64,000 nt of DNA from PALSA-129 sp050014595 (GCA_050014595.1 JBEKDA010000029.1:1-64000); one strand, 5' to 3'. Shown: positions 1 to 8,378, counted from the first letter of the stretch. Numbers and translations are program-made. Notes: generated by a model not told the origin, from the sequence alone.

Positions 1-2
1 GC

Positions 3-89
3 TACAAGAACCTGCGCTACCTATTGCTGAAGGCGCAACGCATGGCAGCCACCAGGACCGAATTTGTGGTCTTCCAGAAAGCAGCCTAA
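3..89 (+). CDS. C-terminal tail of an unidentified ORF (possibly a transposase), cut by the window edge
   Basis: An open frame enters from the left edge and stops at TAA 87-89 after 28 codons. The visible peptide is basic and leucine-rich at first (YKNLRYLLLKAQRM) and ends in QKAA. Such a tail is compatible with a transposase C-terminus, but nothing diagnostic is visible, so I do not assign a family. The next gene in the same frame starts without any promoter or Shine-Dalgarno sequence and seems to have lost its 5' end. That fits an insertion of mobile DNA just left of position 90, but this is inference. Confidence 0.4.
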   Translation, partial: YKNLRYLLLKAQRMAATRTEFVVFQKAA

Positions 90-134
90 AATGCGGGTCC
101 CGTCGAATTCCTGCGCAGAGCCAATTATACGTAC

Positions 135-1175
135 GTGGTGCGCTCGGATCCAGTGTTGTTCCGATCGGCGGTTGACGAGGTAAGGCGTCGTTTCCCCCAT
201 TCCAACACCGCCGCGCAGGCGCAATACCTTTTTGCAACTGCTCAAGATCGTCCTGCCGACCAAATCGACGCTCTCAGGAAGCTAATCGCTGAATATAGCA
301 TCGGCGAGTACAAGGCCGCCGCCGACGCCGCAACCCGGTTGTTCGTGCTGGAGGATGAATCCGACCCGGATGCAGCCCGCGCATTGGCCCATACGTGTCT
401 CGGGAGAATGGGCAAAGATGAGGATTGGAAGGCAGCCGCCGTCTATGCAGATGCGATGGCGAATGCCGGGCGTCAACTGGCTGCGGGCAGAGCCGTGGAA
501 GCGCTGGCGACGCTCAACGCAATCAAGACGGACGAGCTTCCCGCTGGTGCCGCCCGGCTGGAAGCTCTTCGGGCGCGGGCCCTCGAAGCTTCTGGAGATG
601 CCGCGGCAGCGTACCGCTTGCTGGAACAAACCTTCGTGACGACGCCCAGCGACATCGGCGCCACCTCGCTGTATGAGATCGGCCAGAGGCTGGGGAGGTC
701 CAGTGCGGAAGTCGACAAAGAGGTCGAAACCCTGCGAGCGGGCCGGGCGAAACCGGCAAAGCAATTCTCACTCCCGGCGTTCACCGGCGGGACAATTTCA
801 CTGGGGGATTACAAAGGAAGCGTAGTTGTGCTCGACTTCTGGTTTCCTAACTGCGGGCCGTGCCGTGCTTCGTTTCCCTATGTGCGAAAGCTTATCGACA
901 AGTACAAGGACAACAACGACGTCGCGTTTCTTGCGATCAATGCGATCGCTGGCCAGGAGCCATTTGTAATGCCGCTCTTGCGGAGCGAACAGATCAACTG
1001 GCTCCCGCTCAAGGGCGACATTGAATGGTGCACCGGCGTCTACGGTGTAAGCGCTTTTCCAACGACCTTCCTCATCGGGCGCGACGGTAAGATCTACTTC
1101 AAGCCCCACGTCAGAAACTCGGATGGCGAACGCAGTACCGAGCTGGCGATCGATGCGCTACTAGCGATGCGTTGA
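135..1175 (+). CDS. TlpA-like thioredoxin-domain protein, 5'-truncated
   Basis: The C-terminal half (from about residue 210) is a TlpA/AhpC-type thioredoxin domain. It has an FSLPAF..G lead-in, a VVVLDFW strand and the redox motif CGPC within FPNCGPCRASF, and later the FPTTFLI segment with the cis-proline. The first 200 residues are alpha-helical and TPR-like. Family members of this kind are exported thiol-disulfide oxidoreductases with a signal peptide. Here no signal peptide exists, the only start is GTG 135, and the frame is open back to position 90, directly after the stop of the preceding ORF. The gene is therefore probably a 5'-truncated remnant. The frame is intact to TGA 1173-1175, so a cytoplasmic protein could still be made. 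Confidence 0.7.
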   Translation: MVRSDPVLFRSAVDEVRRRFPHSNTAAQAQYLFATAQDRPADQIDALRKLIAEYSIGEYKAAADAATRLFVLEDESDPDAARALAHTCLGRMGKDEDWKAAAVYADAMANAGRQLAAGRAVEALATLNAIKTDELPAGAARLEALRARALEASGDAAAAYRLLEQTFVTTPSDIGATSLYEIGQRLGRSSAEVDKEVETLRAGRAKPAKQFSLPAFTGGTISLGDYKGSVVVLDFWFPNCGPCRASFPYVRKLIDKYKDNNDVAFLAINAIAGQEPFVMPLLRSEQINWLPLKGDIEWCTGVYGVSAFPTTFLIGRDGKIYFKPHVRNSDGERSTELAIDALLAMR

Positions 1176-1250
1176 CTGCGTTTCGCGCGGGCAGGGTTTC
1201 CCCGCTTACGTAAGGGTCACGCACCGAAAGTGAGGCGGTTGAAGGCGGAC

Positions 1251-1272
1251 GGGCAGGCGCCACCGCCTGCCC
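1251..1272. repeat. 9-bp perfect hairpin in a 211-bp intergenic gap
   Basis: GGGCAGGCG (1251-1259) pairs perfectly with CGCCTGCCC (1264-1272) around a 4-base loop. No T-tract follows, so it is not a classical terminator. The same design (a gcaggc core with a four-base loop) recurs at 28024-28041, where it forms the end of an ABC ATPase gene. This suggests a dispersed palindromic repeat family. Confidence 0.5.
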
Positions 1273-1386
1273 CACCTGCAAAACATGCGGAAGTACTTCT
1301 GAAATCGTGTACTAAGTTAAGCCCAGTCCCGGAGTCCCCTCTACAGCCGCCTCAGGAACATCACCTCGCACCCGACCCGCACAGAC

Positions 1387-1749
1387 TCAGATAGGAAGCC
1401 GTCGTCGCCGGATTCTTTCACGGTCAACCACGACAACGGATCCAGGTAATTCTGCGTGCGCAACCGACATCAGGACACGGCGTACACAATCCCGGCTTTC
1501 GGCTTCGCTGTAGTTCCCGCCGCGCAGTAGGATCAGCCCCGGTCCGGTCGAACCCAACCCGGCCAGAAGTCTCGGGAAGTCCTGGTCTGCCGTGATGACG
1601 ACGCGCCCGCCGCGGGTTGCAGATTGAAGAACCTCTGAGTCCGGACTCCGGTTCATGGAGAGTTCACTTGCATGGACGGCGTCATGGCCTTCGGCTCGCA
1701 GCCACTGCGCCAAGTCCGGCGACAGCGGCATATCGACCAAAAACTTCAC
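1387..1749 (-). CDS. DUF5615-type PIN-like toxin of a TA pair
   Basis: The 120-residue protein begins MKFLVDMPLSPDLAQWL and continues with GHDAVHASEL and VVITADQDF, the acidic positions typical of the DUF5615 PIN-like family (a presumed Mg-dependent ribonuclease toxin). It overlaps the upstream DUF433 gene by 4 bp (ATGA, 1746-1749), so the two are translated together. DUF433-DUF5615 pairs are a recurrent TA arrangement. The C-terminus ends in an Arg run (RRRR). The nuclease role is from family knowledge; no target can be inferred. Confidence 0.85.
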   Translation of the reverse strand: MKFLVDMPLSPDLAQWLRAEGHDAVHASELSMNRSPDSEVLQSATRGGRVVITADQDFPRLLAGLGSTGPGLILLRGGNYSEAESRDCVRRVLMSVAHAELPGSVVVVDRERIRRRRLPI

Positions 1750-1970
1750 CGACTCAGCTCAACCGTCTCGTCTTCCGAAAGGCAGGCCGCATAATGTAAG
1801 GCCTCGTCGATATCCGCCTCCTCCAGGTAGGGATAGGCGCTCAAAATCGACTCCCTGGTCTCCCGAGCCGCCAGCAGACCGAGTAGCCGCGATACCGGGA
1901 AGCGCAGATTGCGTATGCAAGGCTTGCCAGTAGCCACGACGGGGTCAACCGTGATTCGCGCGAACCGCAT
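1746..1970 (-). CDS. DUF433 antitoxin-like protein
   Basis: A 74-residue protein with the DUF433 signature: ITVDPVVATGKPCIRN near the N-terminus, then a helical half ending in YLEEADIDEALHYA. DUF433 proteins carry a helix-turn-helix and act as the antitoxin/DNA-binding partner of DUF5615 toxins. It is the first gene of the pair and its stop overlaps the toxin start by 4 bp. The promoter would lie between 1971 and about 2015, before the palindromic repeat block; no convincing operator was seen. Confidence 0.85.
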   Translation of the reverse strand: MRFARITVDPVVATGKPCIRNLRFPVSRLLGLLAARETRESILSAYPYLEEADIDEALHYAACLSEDETVELSR

Positions 1971-2017
1971 GGAAGGTGTCCTCTCTGATGATACCAGCGT
2001 GATGACTCCCGTGAACT

Positions 2018-2247
2018 GAGCCCCGACAGGGGCGGCAGAAACTAGCCCAGTGCGTCAGCACTGGGAAGATGTCGTCATATCGTCCAGCCCCGGAACGGGG
2101 CGAAAGAGAAGGCGCCGAGACACGTTCCGTAAGGCAGGATGCCCTCTTTCGCCCCGTTCCGGGGCTGGCACCTTTCGCTCTGTTCCCACGGCTCACGCCA
2201 GCGGCTCACGCCATGGGCTAGCATCTTTCGCCCTGACGGGCTGATGC
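2018..2247. repeat. Composite palindromic repeat element, copy A
   Basis: This 230-bp non-coding block is a chain of palindromes. It holds GCCCC/GGGGC at about 2020-2033, CCCAGTGC/GCACTGGG at about 2046-2065, and a perfect 25-bp inverted repeat (2084-2108 with 2144-2168) that starts CCAGCCCCGGAACGGGGC on the left arm. After it come GTTCCCACGGCTC and TTTCGCCCT segments. A second version with the same order of modules lies at 28166-28333. It separates the rrf2 gene of the suf operon from the DUF433 gene and contains no credible ORF. Confidence 0.75.
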
Positions 2248-2291
2248 GCTACCAGCCCTCGGCTTTAACTTCTCTGTCCCGCACCCGCTTC

Positions 2292-2771
2292 CTACTGCAA
2301 CAGCGTCAGCCCGTTCGCGCCCGGAATGGTGCGCACCCAGGAATTCATCTCTTCTTCGTTCTGCAACAGATCGCGCAGTGTGGCTTTAGCCAGCACCTGG
2401 TCCACGGCCACCTGCACGGCGCGCCATAGCGACCGCACCGAGCAATCCACCGAGCGCGTACAGATGGACGCCTGACCGGTATGGCTGTCGCAGAAATCGG
2501 TCTCGAACAAGCGGCCGCCCAACACGCCGATGACGTCGCTGATGGCGATCTCTTCGGCCGGCCGCGCCAGCGTATAGCCGCCCTCTTTGCCGCGGGCCGC
2601 TTTCACGAAGCCGCCCTTGCGCAATACGCGCAGCAGCTTGGCGGCATAGGCCGTGGATACGCCTTCCGCCGCGCTGATTTCCGGGATGGTCAGACCTTGC
2701 CCCGCGAAGCCCGCATAAGCCAGCCGCACCAGGCAGCGCACGCCATATTCTTCGTTGGAGCTCAGTTTCAT
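2292..2771 (-). CDS. Rrf2/IscR-family Fe-S-sensing transcriptional regulator of the suf operon
   Basis: This 159-residue protein has the Rrf2 winged helix at the N-terminus (MKLSSNEEYGVRCLVRLA, then TIPEISAAEGVSTAYAAKLL as recognition region). Three cysteines (C94, C104, C110) sit in the loop where IscR-type regulators bind a [2Fe-2S] cluster, although the first spacing is longer than in E. coli IscR. The start is ATG 2771; its ATGA overlap with the sufT stop supports this over a longer upstream frame. It is the last gene of sufBCDSUT-rrf2, so it probably senses cluster status and feeds back on the operon promoter. It could alternatively be a nitrite- or redox-sensing Rrf2 member; the operon context argues for Fe-S control. 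Confidence 0.85.
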   Translation of the reverse strand: MKLSSNEEYGVRCLVRLAYAGFAGQGLTIPEISAAEGVSTAYAAKLLRVLRKGGFVKAARGKEGGYTLARPAEEIAISDVIGVLGGRLFETDFCDSHTGQASICTRSVDCSVRSLWRAVQVAVDQVLAKATLRDLLQNEEEMNSWVRTIPGANGLTLLQ

Positions 2772-3103
2772 CTTCTTTGCAGCCTCGCGATGGGAATGAG
2801 GTCCTCCAGGCCGAGCGCCAGCTTGGCCGCTTCCGACATGCGATCCTTGGTCCACGGCGGGTCGAACGTCAGTTCCAGTTTCACGCCGGTCACGCCGGGT
2901 ACCGCGCGCGCCGCCCGTTCCACGTCGGCCGGCAGCGTTCCAGCCACCGGACAATTGGGCGCGGTCAGCGTCATGCGGAGCGCCACCTGGCCGGCTTGGT
3001 CCACCGCGCAATCGTAAATCAGGCCCAGCTCGTAGATGTTGACAGGCATCTCCGGGTCGTAGACCTTCTTCAGCGCGGCGATGACCTGCTCTTGGAGATT
3101 CAT
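2768..3103 (-). CDS. sufT: SufT-like MIP18/DUF59 Fe-S assembly factor
   Basis: 111 residues, a single DUF59/MIP18 domain: YDPEMPVNIYELGLIYD near the N-terminus, LTLTAPNCPVAG-like segment with the conserved cysteine (TAPNCPV), and the DPPWTKDRMSE motif near residue 81. Proteins of this family help mature Fe-S proteins. In suf operons they follow sufU. The start ATG 3103 overlaps the sufU stop by 4 bp and its stop overlaps the rrf2 start by 4 bp, so the three are translationally coupled. Confidence 0.88.
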   Translation of the reverse strand: MNLQEQVIAALKKVYDPEMPVNIYELGLIYDCAVDQAGQVALRMTLTAPNCPVAGTLPADVERAARAVPGVTGVKLELTFDPPWTKDRMSEAAKLALGLEDLIPIARLQRR

Positions 3104-3537
3104 TCGGTGGTGACCGTCTCGGGCGTTCCGTCGAGCGCCGTTTTCAGCGTGTGCCAGGCCAGCGTGGCGCATTTCACGCGCGCCGGGTAATCGCGCACGC
3201 CGCAAAATACCACCAGCTTGCCCAGGTCCTTGCTGACCGGGGTATCGGTGGTCAGCAAATCGTGGAACTTTTCGAGCAGTTTGAAGGCTTCCTCGCGGGT
3301 CTTGCCCTTCAGGCTCTCGGTCATCAGCGATGCCGAAGCCGTCGAAATGGCGCAGCCCGAGCCCACGAAGCTCGCGTCCTTCACCATGTCGCCCTCGATC
3401 TTGATGAACAGTTTCAGCTTGTCGCCGCAGAGAGGGTTGTAGCCCTCGGCGCTGCGGGTGGCATCCGCCATCGCATGACAATTGCGGGGATGCTTGGTGT
3501 GGTCCAGAATGATTTCCTGGTAAAGATCGTCAACCAT
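3100..3537 (-). CDS. sufU: SufU zinc-dependent sulfurtransferase
   Basis: 145 residues of the IscU/SufU fold. The probable zinc ligands are C37 and D39 (in NPLCGDK), C62 (GSGCAIS) and C123 (VKCATLAW). The insertion between the second and third conserved regions is that of SufU rather than IscU. SufU accepts persulfide sulfur from SufS and passes it to SufBCD. It lies directly after sufS (shared base at 3537) and overlaps sufT by 4 bp. Start ATG 3537; longer upstream extensions lie inside sufS and are unlikely. Confidence 0.92.
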   Translation of the reverse strand: MVDDLYQEIILDHTKHPRNCHAMADATRSAEGYNPLCGDKLKLFIKIEGDMVKDASFVGSGCAISTASASLMTESLKGKTREEAFKLLEKFHDLLTTDTPVSKDLGKLVVFCGVRDYPARVKCATLAWHTLKTALDGTPETVTTE

Positions 3538-4784
3538 CAGGAGAAAATCTCCTTCACTTTCTTGAGGCCGGCCGCCAGCGCGTCGATTTCCGCCGTGCTG
3601 TTGTAAAACGCCAGCGAGGCGCGGGTGGTGGCCGGCACGTGGAACCAGTCCATCACCGGCTGTGCGCAATGGTGGCCTGTCCGGACCGCGATTCCCTGCC
3701 GGTCCAGCACCGTGCCGATATCATGCGGATGAATCCCCTCGATCACGAAGGAAAGCACGGCGGCCTTTTCCCGCGCCGTGCCGATGATCCGCAGCCCCGG
3801 AATTTGCGAAAGCGCTTCCGTGCCGTACAGCAGCAACTCGTGCTCGTAAGCCGCGATCTGGTCGAGCCCCAGGTGGTTCACGTAATCGAACGACGCGCCC
3901 AGCCCGATTCCGCCGGCGATGTTGGGCGTGCCCGCTTCGAACTTGTAAGGCAGGTCGGCATAGGTGCTCTTCTCGAACGTGACCGTCTTAATCATGTCGC
4001 CGCCGCCCTGGTAGGGAGGCATGGCGTTCAGCAGCTTGGTCTTGCCGTACAGAATTCCGATGCCCGTCGGCCCCACTACTTTGTGGCCGGAGAAGGCATA
4101 GAAGTCCGCGTCGAGCGCCTGCACGTCCACCTTCATGTGCGGCGCCGCCTGCGCGCCGTCGATCAGCGCCAGCGCCCCGGCCTGGTGCGCCATCTCGATG
4201 ATCTGCCGCACCGGGTTGATGGTGCCCAGCGCGTTCGACACGTGCGTCACCGCCACCATGCGGGTGCGCGGGTTGAGCAGCTTTTCGCACTCTTCCAGGA
4301 TCAGCTCGCCGCGGTCGTTCATGGGGATGACCCGCAGCCTGGCGCCCTGTTCTTCGCACAGCATCTGCCAGGGCACGATGTTGGAGTGATGCTCCATCGC
4401 GGAGATCATGATCTCGTCGCCGGCTTTGACGTTGTGGCGGCCCCAGGAGCTCGCCACCAGGTTGATGCCCTCGGTGGTGCCGCGCACGAAGATCAGCTCG
4501 TTCTTGAAGCGCGCGTTCAAAAAACGCCGCGCCTTCGATCGCGTCTCTTCGTAGGCCGCTGTCGAGCGCTGGCTCAGCTCGTGCACGCCGCGGTGGATGT
4601 TGGCGCAATCCACTTCGTGGAATTTGCGGATGGCGTCGATCACCGCGAACGGCTTCTGTGCCGTGGCCGCGCTATCCAGGTACACCAGCGGCATGCCGTG
4701 GATGGTCTGCTTCAGGACAGGGAAATCTTCCCGGACCTTCTGCACATCGAAACCGGCCGCTATTTCACTTCTCACTGTGCTCAT
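3537..4784 (-). CDS. sufS: SufS cysteine desulfurase
   Basis: 415 residues, the usual length for a group II cysteine desulfurase. The PLP-binding lysine is K235 in SGHKVVGPTG, and the catalytic cysteine is C373 in RTGHHCAQP. The EHHSN motif at 131-135 belongs to the PLP pocket. It converts cysteine to alanine and carries the persulfide to SufU. Its start overlaps the 3' end of sufD by 20 bp. The short loop before C373 is characteristic of SufS rather than IscS/NifS. Confidence 0.95.
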   Translation of the reverse strand: MSTVRSEIAAGFDVQKVREDFPVLKQTIHGMPLVYLDSAATAQKPFAVIDAIRKFHEVDCANIHRGVHELSQRSTAAYEETRSKARRFLNARFKNELIFVRGTTEGINLVASSWGRHNVKAGDEIMISAMEHHSNIVPWQMLCEEQGARLRVIPMNDRGELILEECEKLLNPRTRMVAVTHVSNALGTINPVRQIIEMAHQAGALALIDGAQAAPHMKVDVQALDADFYAFSGHKVVGPTGIGILYGKTKLLNAMPPYQGGGDMIKTVTFEKSTYADLPYKFEAGTPNIAGGIGLGASFDYVNHLGLDQIAAYEHELLLYGTEALSQIPGLRIIGTAREKAAVLSFVIEGIHPHDIGTVLDRQGIAVRTGHHCAQPVMDWFHVPATTRASLAFYNSTAEIDALAAGLKKVKEIFS

Positions 4785-5952
4785 GGAATTTCTCGAAAAG
4801 GATCCGCTCCAGCGAGTCTCTCAGCGCCGGTACCTTGATGCGCTCCACGATGTCCTGCGCGAACGCGTACGTCAGCAGGCTGCGCGCCTGCTGCTTGCCG
4901 ATGCCGCGCGATTGCAGGTAGAACAGCGACTCCGCGTCCAATTGCCCGATGGTGGCCCCGTGCGTGCACCGCACGTCGTCGGCCCAGATCTGCAGCTCCG
5001 GCTTGGTGTCAATCACCGCGTCGTCCGACAACACCAGGTTCTTGTTGGTCTGCTTGGAGTCGGTCTTCTGGGCGTCCTGCCGGACGATGATGCGCCCGTT
5101 GAAAACCGCCCTGGCCTGGTCGTCCAGGATGCCCTTGTACAATTCGTGGCTGGTGCCGTGCGGCTTGACGTGGTCGATCGACGTGTGATTGTCGATGTGC
5201 TGGGCGCCGTTGACGATGTAAAGGCCGTTGATGGTGGCCTCGGTGCCTTCGGAAAGCACCACGTTGACGTCATTGCGCACCAGCGCGCCGCCGAGCGCAA
5301 TCGAATGCGAGACGAAATTCGCGCTGCGCCCCAATTGCGCGGCGAGCGTGGCCACGTGGAACGCCTCAAGCGACTCGCGCTGAATCTTGTAGTGGTCCAC
5401 CACCGCGCGGTCGCCGGCCACGATTTCCGTCACGGCGTTGGTGAAGTAGCTGCCAGTGCCGGTATAGGTTTCCACAATGGTGCAGTGCGAATCCGCGCCG
5501 GCCAGAATCAGCGTCCGCGGATGAACCGCCATTGAGGGCCCGAAGTCCTGGACGTCGTACTTGATCTCAATCGGCGTTCTGATCACGGCGCCCGCCGGAA
5601 TCCGGATGGCGACCCAATTCTCTTCCCGCAGGAAGGCCGTATTCAGCGCCGCGAAGGCGCTGCGTTCGAAAGCCGCATAATGCGCCAGGTGCTGACGTGC
5701 TTCCTCGGCGCTTAAGACTTCAACTGGACCCGGACGGTTGCACCAATAGTCGCCAACGCCGCCTTGAAAGTTCGCGCGGGCGATGGGTGCGACGTTCGTG
5801 AATCGCCACTCCTCGTCATGGGTGGTAGGGAAGCCCAGTTTGGCGAAACCCTGGAACGCCGCTTCGCGCAATTCCTGGACCCACGGCGTTGCCGCCGGAA
5901 GCTGCGTGAATTCCGCCAGCCACGCGCCGGTTTGTTCCGCCACCGCTGTCAT
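4765..5952 (-). CDS. sufD: SufD, Fe-S scaffold complex subunit
   Basis: 395 residues with an N-terminal helical part and a C-terminal right-handed beta-helix typical of SufD. Recognisable segments are GEWRFTN-like DEEWRFTNVAP near residue 43, the FNGRIIVRQDAQKT stretch and LQIWADDVRCTHGATIGQLD near the C-terminus, with the conserved His of CTHGAT. SufD pairs with SufB and two SufC subunits to form the scaffold on which clusters are built. It lies between sufC (4-bp overlap) and sufS (20-bp overlap). Confidence 0.94.
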   Translation of the reverse strand: MTAVAEQTGAWLAEFTQLPAATPWVQELREAAFQGFAKLGFPTTHDEEWRFTNVAPIARANFQGGVGDYWCNRPGPVEVLSAEEARQHLAHYAAFERSAFAALNTAFLREENWVAIRIPAGAVIRTPIEIKYDVQDFGPSMAVHPRTLILAGADSHCTIVETYTGTGSYFTNAVTEIVAGDRAVVDHYKIQRESLEAFHVATLAAQLGRSANFVSHSIALGGALVRNDVNVVLSEGTEATINGLYIVNGAQHIDNHTSIDHVKPHGTSHELYKGILDDQARAVFNGRIIVRQDAQKTDSKQTNKNLVLSDDAVIDTKPELQIWADDVRCTHGATIGQLDAESLFYLQSRGIGKQQARSLLTYAFAQDIVERIKVPALRDSLERILFEKFHEHSEK

Positions 5953-6713
5953 GCCGCTTCCTCGTCGTGGATTCCCAGCCCGGCGTAGCCGCTCTCTTCG
6001 AGCTGCAGCGCCAGTTCCTTGCCGCCCGATTTCACGATCCTGCCTTCCGACAGCACGTGCACAAAGTCCGGCACGATGTGGTTGAGCAGCCGCTGGTAGT
6101 GCGTCACCACGATCATCGCCCGCTCCGGGCTGCGCATCGCATTCACGCCGGCGGAGACCAGCTTGAGCGCGTCGATGTCCAGGCCCGAATCGGTTTCGTC
6201 CAGCACGGCCAGCCTGGGCTCCAGCACGGCCATCTGGAAAATCTCGTTGCGCTTCTTTTCGCCGCCGGAGAAGCCGGCGTTGACCGGGCGGTTGAGCAGC
6301 GTCTGGTCCATCTCCATCAGCTTCATTTTTTCCCGCACCAGGTCGAGGAAGTCCATGGCGTCCAGTTCTTCCTCGCCGCGGCTCTGGCGGATGGTGTTCA
6401 GCGCCGCCTTCAGAAAATACAGGTTGCTGACGCCCGGAATCTCCACCGGGTATTGGAACGCCAGGAAGATGCCGCTACGCGCGCGGTCTTCGGGCGACAT
6501 CGCCAGCAGATCCTGGCCGTCGTAAATCACTTCGCCGCCCGTCACGACGTACAGTTCGCGCCCCGCCAGGACCTGCGCCAGCGTGCTCTTGCCGGAGCCG
6601 TTCGGTCCCATGATGGCGTGCACTTCGCCCGCCTCGACCGTCAAATCGATGCCCTTTAGAATTTCACGCCCGCCTACCTGCGCGTGCAGATCTTTGATTT
6701 CCAGTAATGCCAT
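5949..6713 (-). CDS. sufC: SufC ATPase
   Basis: 254 residues. Walker A is GPNGSGKST, the signature is FSGGEKKRNE, and the Walker B region reads LAVLDETDSGLD, with the D-loop diagnostic of SufC. SufC is a non-membrane ABC ATPase that drives conformational change of SufBCD. I take ATG 6713 as the start: it is preceded by AGAGGA and lies 7 nt after the sufB stop. An in-frame TTG at 6728 inside sufB would add five residues and is less likely. Confidence 0.95.
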   Translation of the reverse strand: MALLEIKDLHAQVGGREILKGIDLTVEAGEVHAIMGPNGSGKSTLAQVLAGRELYVVTGGEVIYDGQDLLAMSPEDRARSGIFLAFQYPVEIPGVSNLYFLKAALNTIRQSRGEEELDAMDFLDLVREKMKLMEMDQTLLNRPVNAGFSGGEKKRNEIFQMAVLEPRLAVLDETDSGLDIDALKLVSAGVNAMRSPERAMIVVTHYQRLLNHIVPDFVHVLSEGRIVKSGGKELALQLEESGYAGLGIHDEEAA

Positions 6714-6720
6714 TTGTCCT

Positions 6721-8169
6721 CTATCCAACGCTTCCTTCGAGACTCACTCCCAGCAGCTTCTGGGCCTCCACGGCGAACTCCATGGGGAGTTCGCGGAAGA
6801 CTTCCTTGCAGAATCCGTGCACGATCATGGAAACCGCGTCTTCGCTGGAAATGCCGCGCTGCCGGCAGTAGAAAATCTGGTCTTCCCCAATCTTCGATGT
6901 GGAGGCTTCGTGTTCCACCTGCGACGAGGTATTCTTCACTTCCAGGTACGGGAACGTGTGCGCGCCGCACTTATCGCCCAGCAGCAGGGAATCGCACTGC
7001 GAGTAGTTGCGCGCGCCGGCGGCCGATTTTAGAATCTTCACGCCGCCGCGATAGGTGTTCTGCCCGTGGCCGGCGGAGATGCCTTTCGACACGATCGTGG
7101 AAGTGGTGTTCTTCCCGATGTGAATCATCTTGGTGCCGGTATCGGCCTGCTGGTAATTGTTGGTCAGCGCCACCGAGTAGAACTCGCCCACCGAGTTGTC
7201 GCCTTGCAGGATGCAGCTCGGATACTTCCAGGTGATGGCCGAGCCGGTCTCCACCTGGGTCCAGGAAATTTTGGAATTGACGCCGCGGCAGGCGCCGCGC
7301 TTGGTGACGAAGTTGTAGATGCCGCCCTTGCCTTCCTTGTCGCCGGGATACCAGTTCTGCACGGTGGAATACTTGATCTGCGCGTTGTCCAGCGCCACCA
7401 GTTCCACCACCGCCGCGTGCAACTGGTTGGTGTCGCGCATCGGGGCGGTGCAGCCTTCCAGGTAGCTGACGTACGCGCCTTCATCGGCGACAATCAGGGT
7501 GCGCTCGAACTGCCCGGTGTCCTTGGCGTTGATGCGGAAGTAGGTCGAAAGCTCCATCGGGCAGCGCACGCCCTTGGGCACGTAGCAGAACGACCCATCG
7601 CTGAACACCGCGGAGTTCAGCGCCGCAAAGAAATTGTCGGAGGTGGGAACCACCGAACCCAGGTATTTCCGCACCAGGTCGGGATGCTGCTGGACGGCTT
7701 CGGAAAACGAGCCGAAGATGATCCCCAGGTCGTTCAGCCTGGCTTTGAAGGTGGTGGCCACCGACACGCTGTCGAAAACCGCGTCCACCGCTACGCCCGC
7801 CAGGATGGCCTGCTCCTGCAACGGAATCCCGAGCTTGGCGTAGGTTTTCAGCAGCTCCGGGTCCACGTCATCCAGGCTCTTGGGACCGTCTTTCTTGGCC
7901 TTGGGCGACGAATAGTAAATGATGTCCTGGTAGTCGATCTTGGGGTAATGTACGTTTGCCCAGGTGGGCTCTTTCATGGTGAGCCAGTGCCGGTAGGCTT
8001 TCAGGCGCCATTCGAGCAGCCACTCCGGCTCGTTCTTCTTGGCGGAAATCAGCCGGACGACGTCTTCGCTCAGACCGCGGGGAATCGAATCGGCTTCGAT
8101 ATCCGTGACGAAGCCCCACTTATATTCCTGATTCGCAAAGGTCTCGATGGTATTGGTGGATTCACTCAC
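6721..8169 (-). CDS. sufB: SufB, Fe-S scaffold complex subunit
   Basis: 482 residues, full length for SufB. It contains YVPKGVRCPMELSTYFRIN, SYLEGCTAP with the conserved cysteine, the NFVTKRGACRG segment and the C-terminal ISSEDAVSMIVHGFC with the glutamate and cysteine regions involved in sulfur transfer. It is the first gene of the operon. The start is GTG 8169, preceded by AGGAG (8179-8183) at 9 nt. A sigma70-type promoter lies 34-62 bp upstream. Confidence 0.96.
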   Translation of the reverse strand: MSESTNTIETFANQEYKWGFVTDIEADSIPRGLSEDVVRLISAKKNEPEWLLEWRLKAYRHWLTMKEPTWANVHYPKIDYQDIIYYSSPKAKKDGPKSLDDVDPELLKTYAKLGIPLQEQAILAGVAVDAVFDSVSVATTFKARLNDLGIIFGSFSEAVQQHPDLVRKYLGSVVPTSDNFFAALNSAVFSDGSFCYVPKGVRCPMELSTYFRINAKDTGQFERTLIVADEGAYVSYLEGCTAPMRDTNQLHAAVVELVALDNAQIKYSTVQNWYPGDKEGKGGIYNFVTKRGACRGVNSKISWTQVETGSAITWKYPSCILQGDNSVGEFYSVALTNNYQQADTGTKMIHIGKNTTSTIVSKGISAGHGQNTYRGGVKILKSAAGARNYSQCDSLLLGDKCGAHTFPYLEVKNTSSQVEHEASTSKIGEDQIFYCRQRGISSEDAVSMIVHGFCKEVFRELPMEFAVEAQKLLGVSLEGSVG

Positions 8170-8202
8170 CGGATTGGACTCCTAAACTATTGCCCTGATT
8201 CC

Positions 8203-8231
8203 ACATTAGCTAATCCATACTTTTTAGTCAA
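8203..8231 (-). promoter_or_regulatory. suf operon promoter with an overlapping palindrome
   Basis: Read on the minus strand, TTGACT (8231-8226) is followed after exactly 17 bp by TAATGT (8208-8203). A perfect 10-bp palindrome ATTAGCTAAT (8205-8214) overlaps the -10 box. It is a natural candidate for the binding site of the Rrf2 regulator encoded at the end of the operon; that link is inference. Confidence 0.65.
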
Positions 8232-8324
8232 GATTACGCATTTAATGGATGCGGGGAGAGGGCGAATGGGTGCAGGCGAGCGGCGAATGAGGGAGACAAG
8301 GCTTGTGCACGGGCGTGATAAAGA

Positions 8325-8353
8325 TTGACAAAGTTCGTTATTCCAGCTAGGGT
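8325..8353 (+). promoter_or_regulatory. Promoter for parDE
   Basis: TTGACA (8325-8330) and TAGGGT (8348-8353) are separated by 17 bp and lie 25 bp before the parD start codon. The consensus -35 and correct spacing support a sigma70-type promoter; the -10 is weak, which suits an autorepressed TA operon. Confidence 0.5.
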
Positions 8354-8378
8354 GAAGACAGAAATATGGGGTATCGTT

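Noticed and set aside
2772..3011. Extended N-terminus of the Rrf2 regulator
   Set aside because: The extension lies inside sufT in another frame, and the family starts at MKLSS; the ATGA overlap fixes the start.
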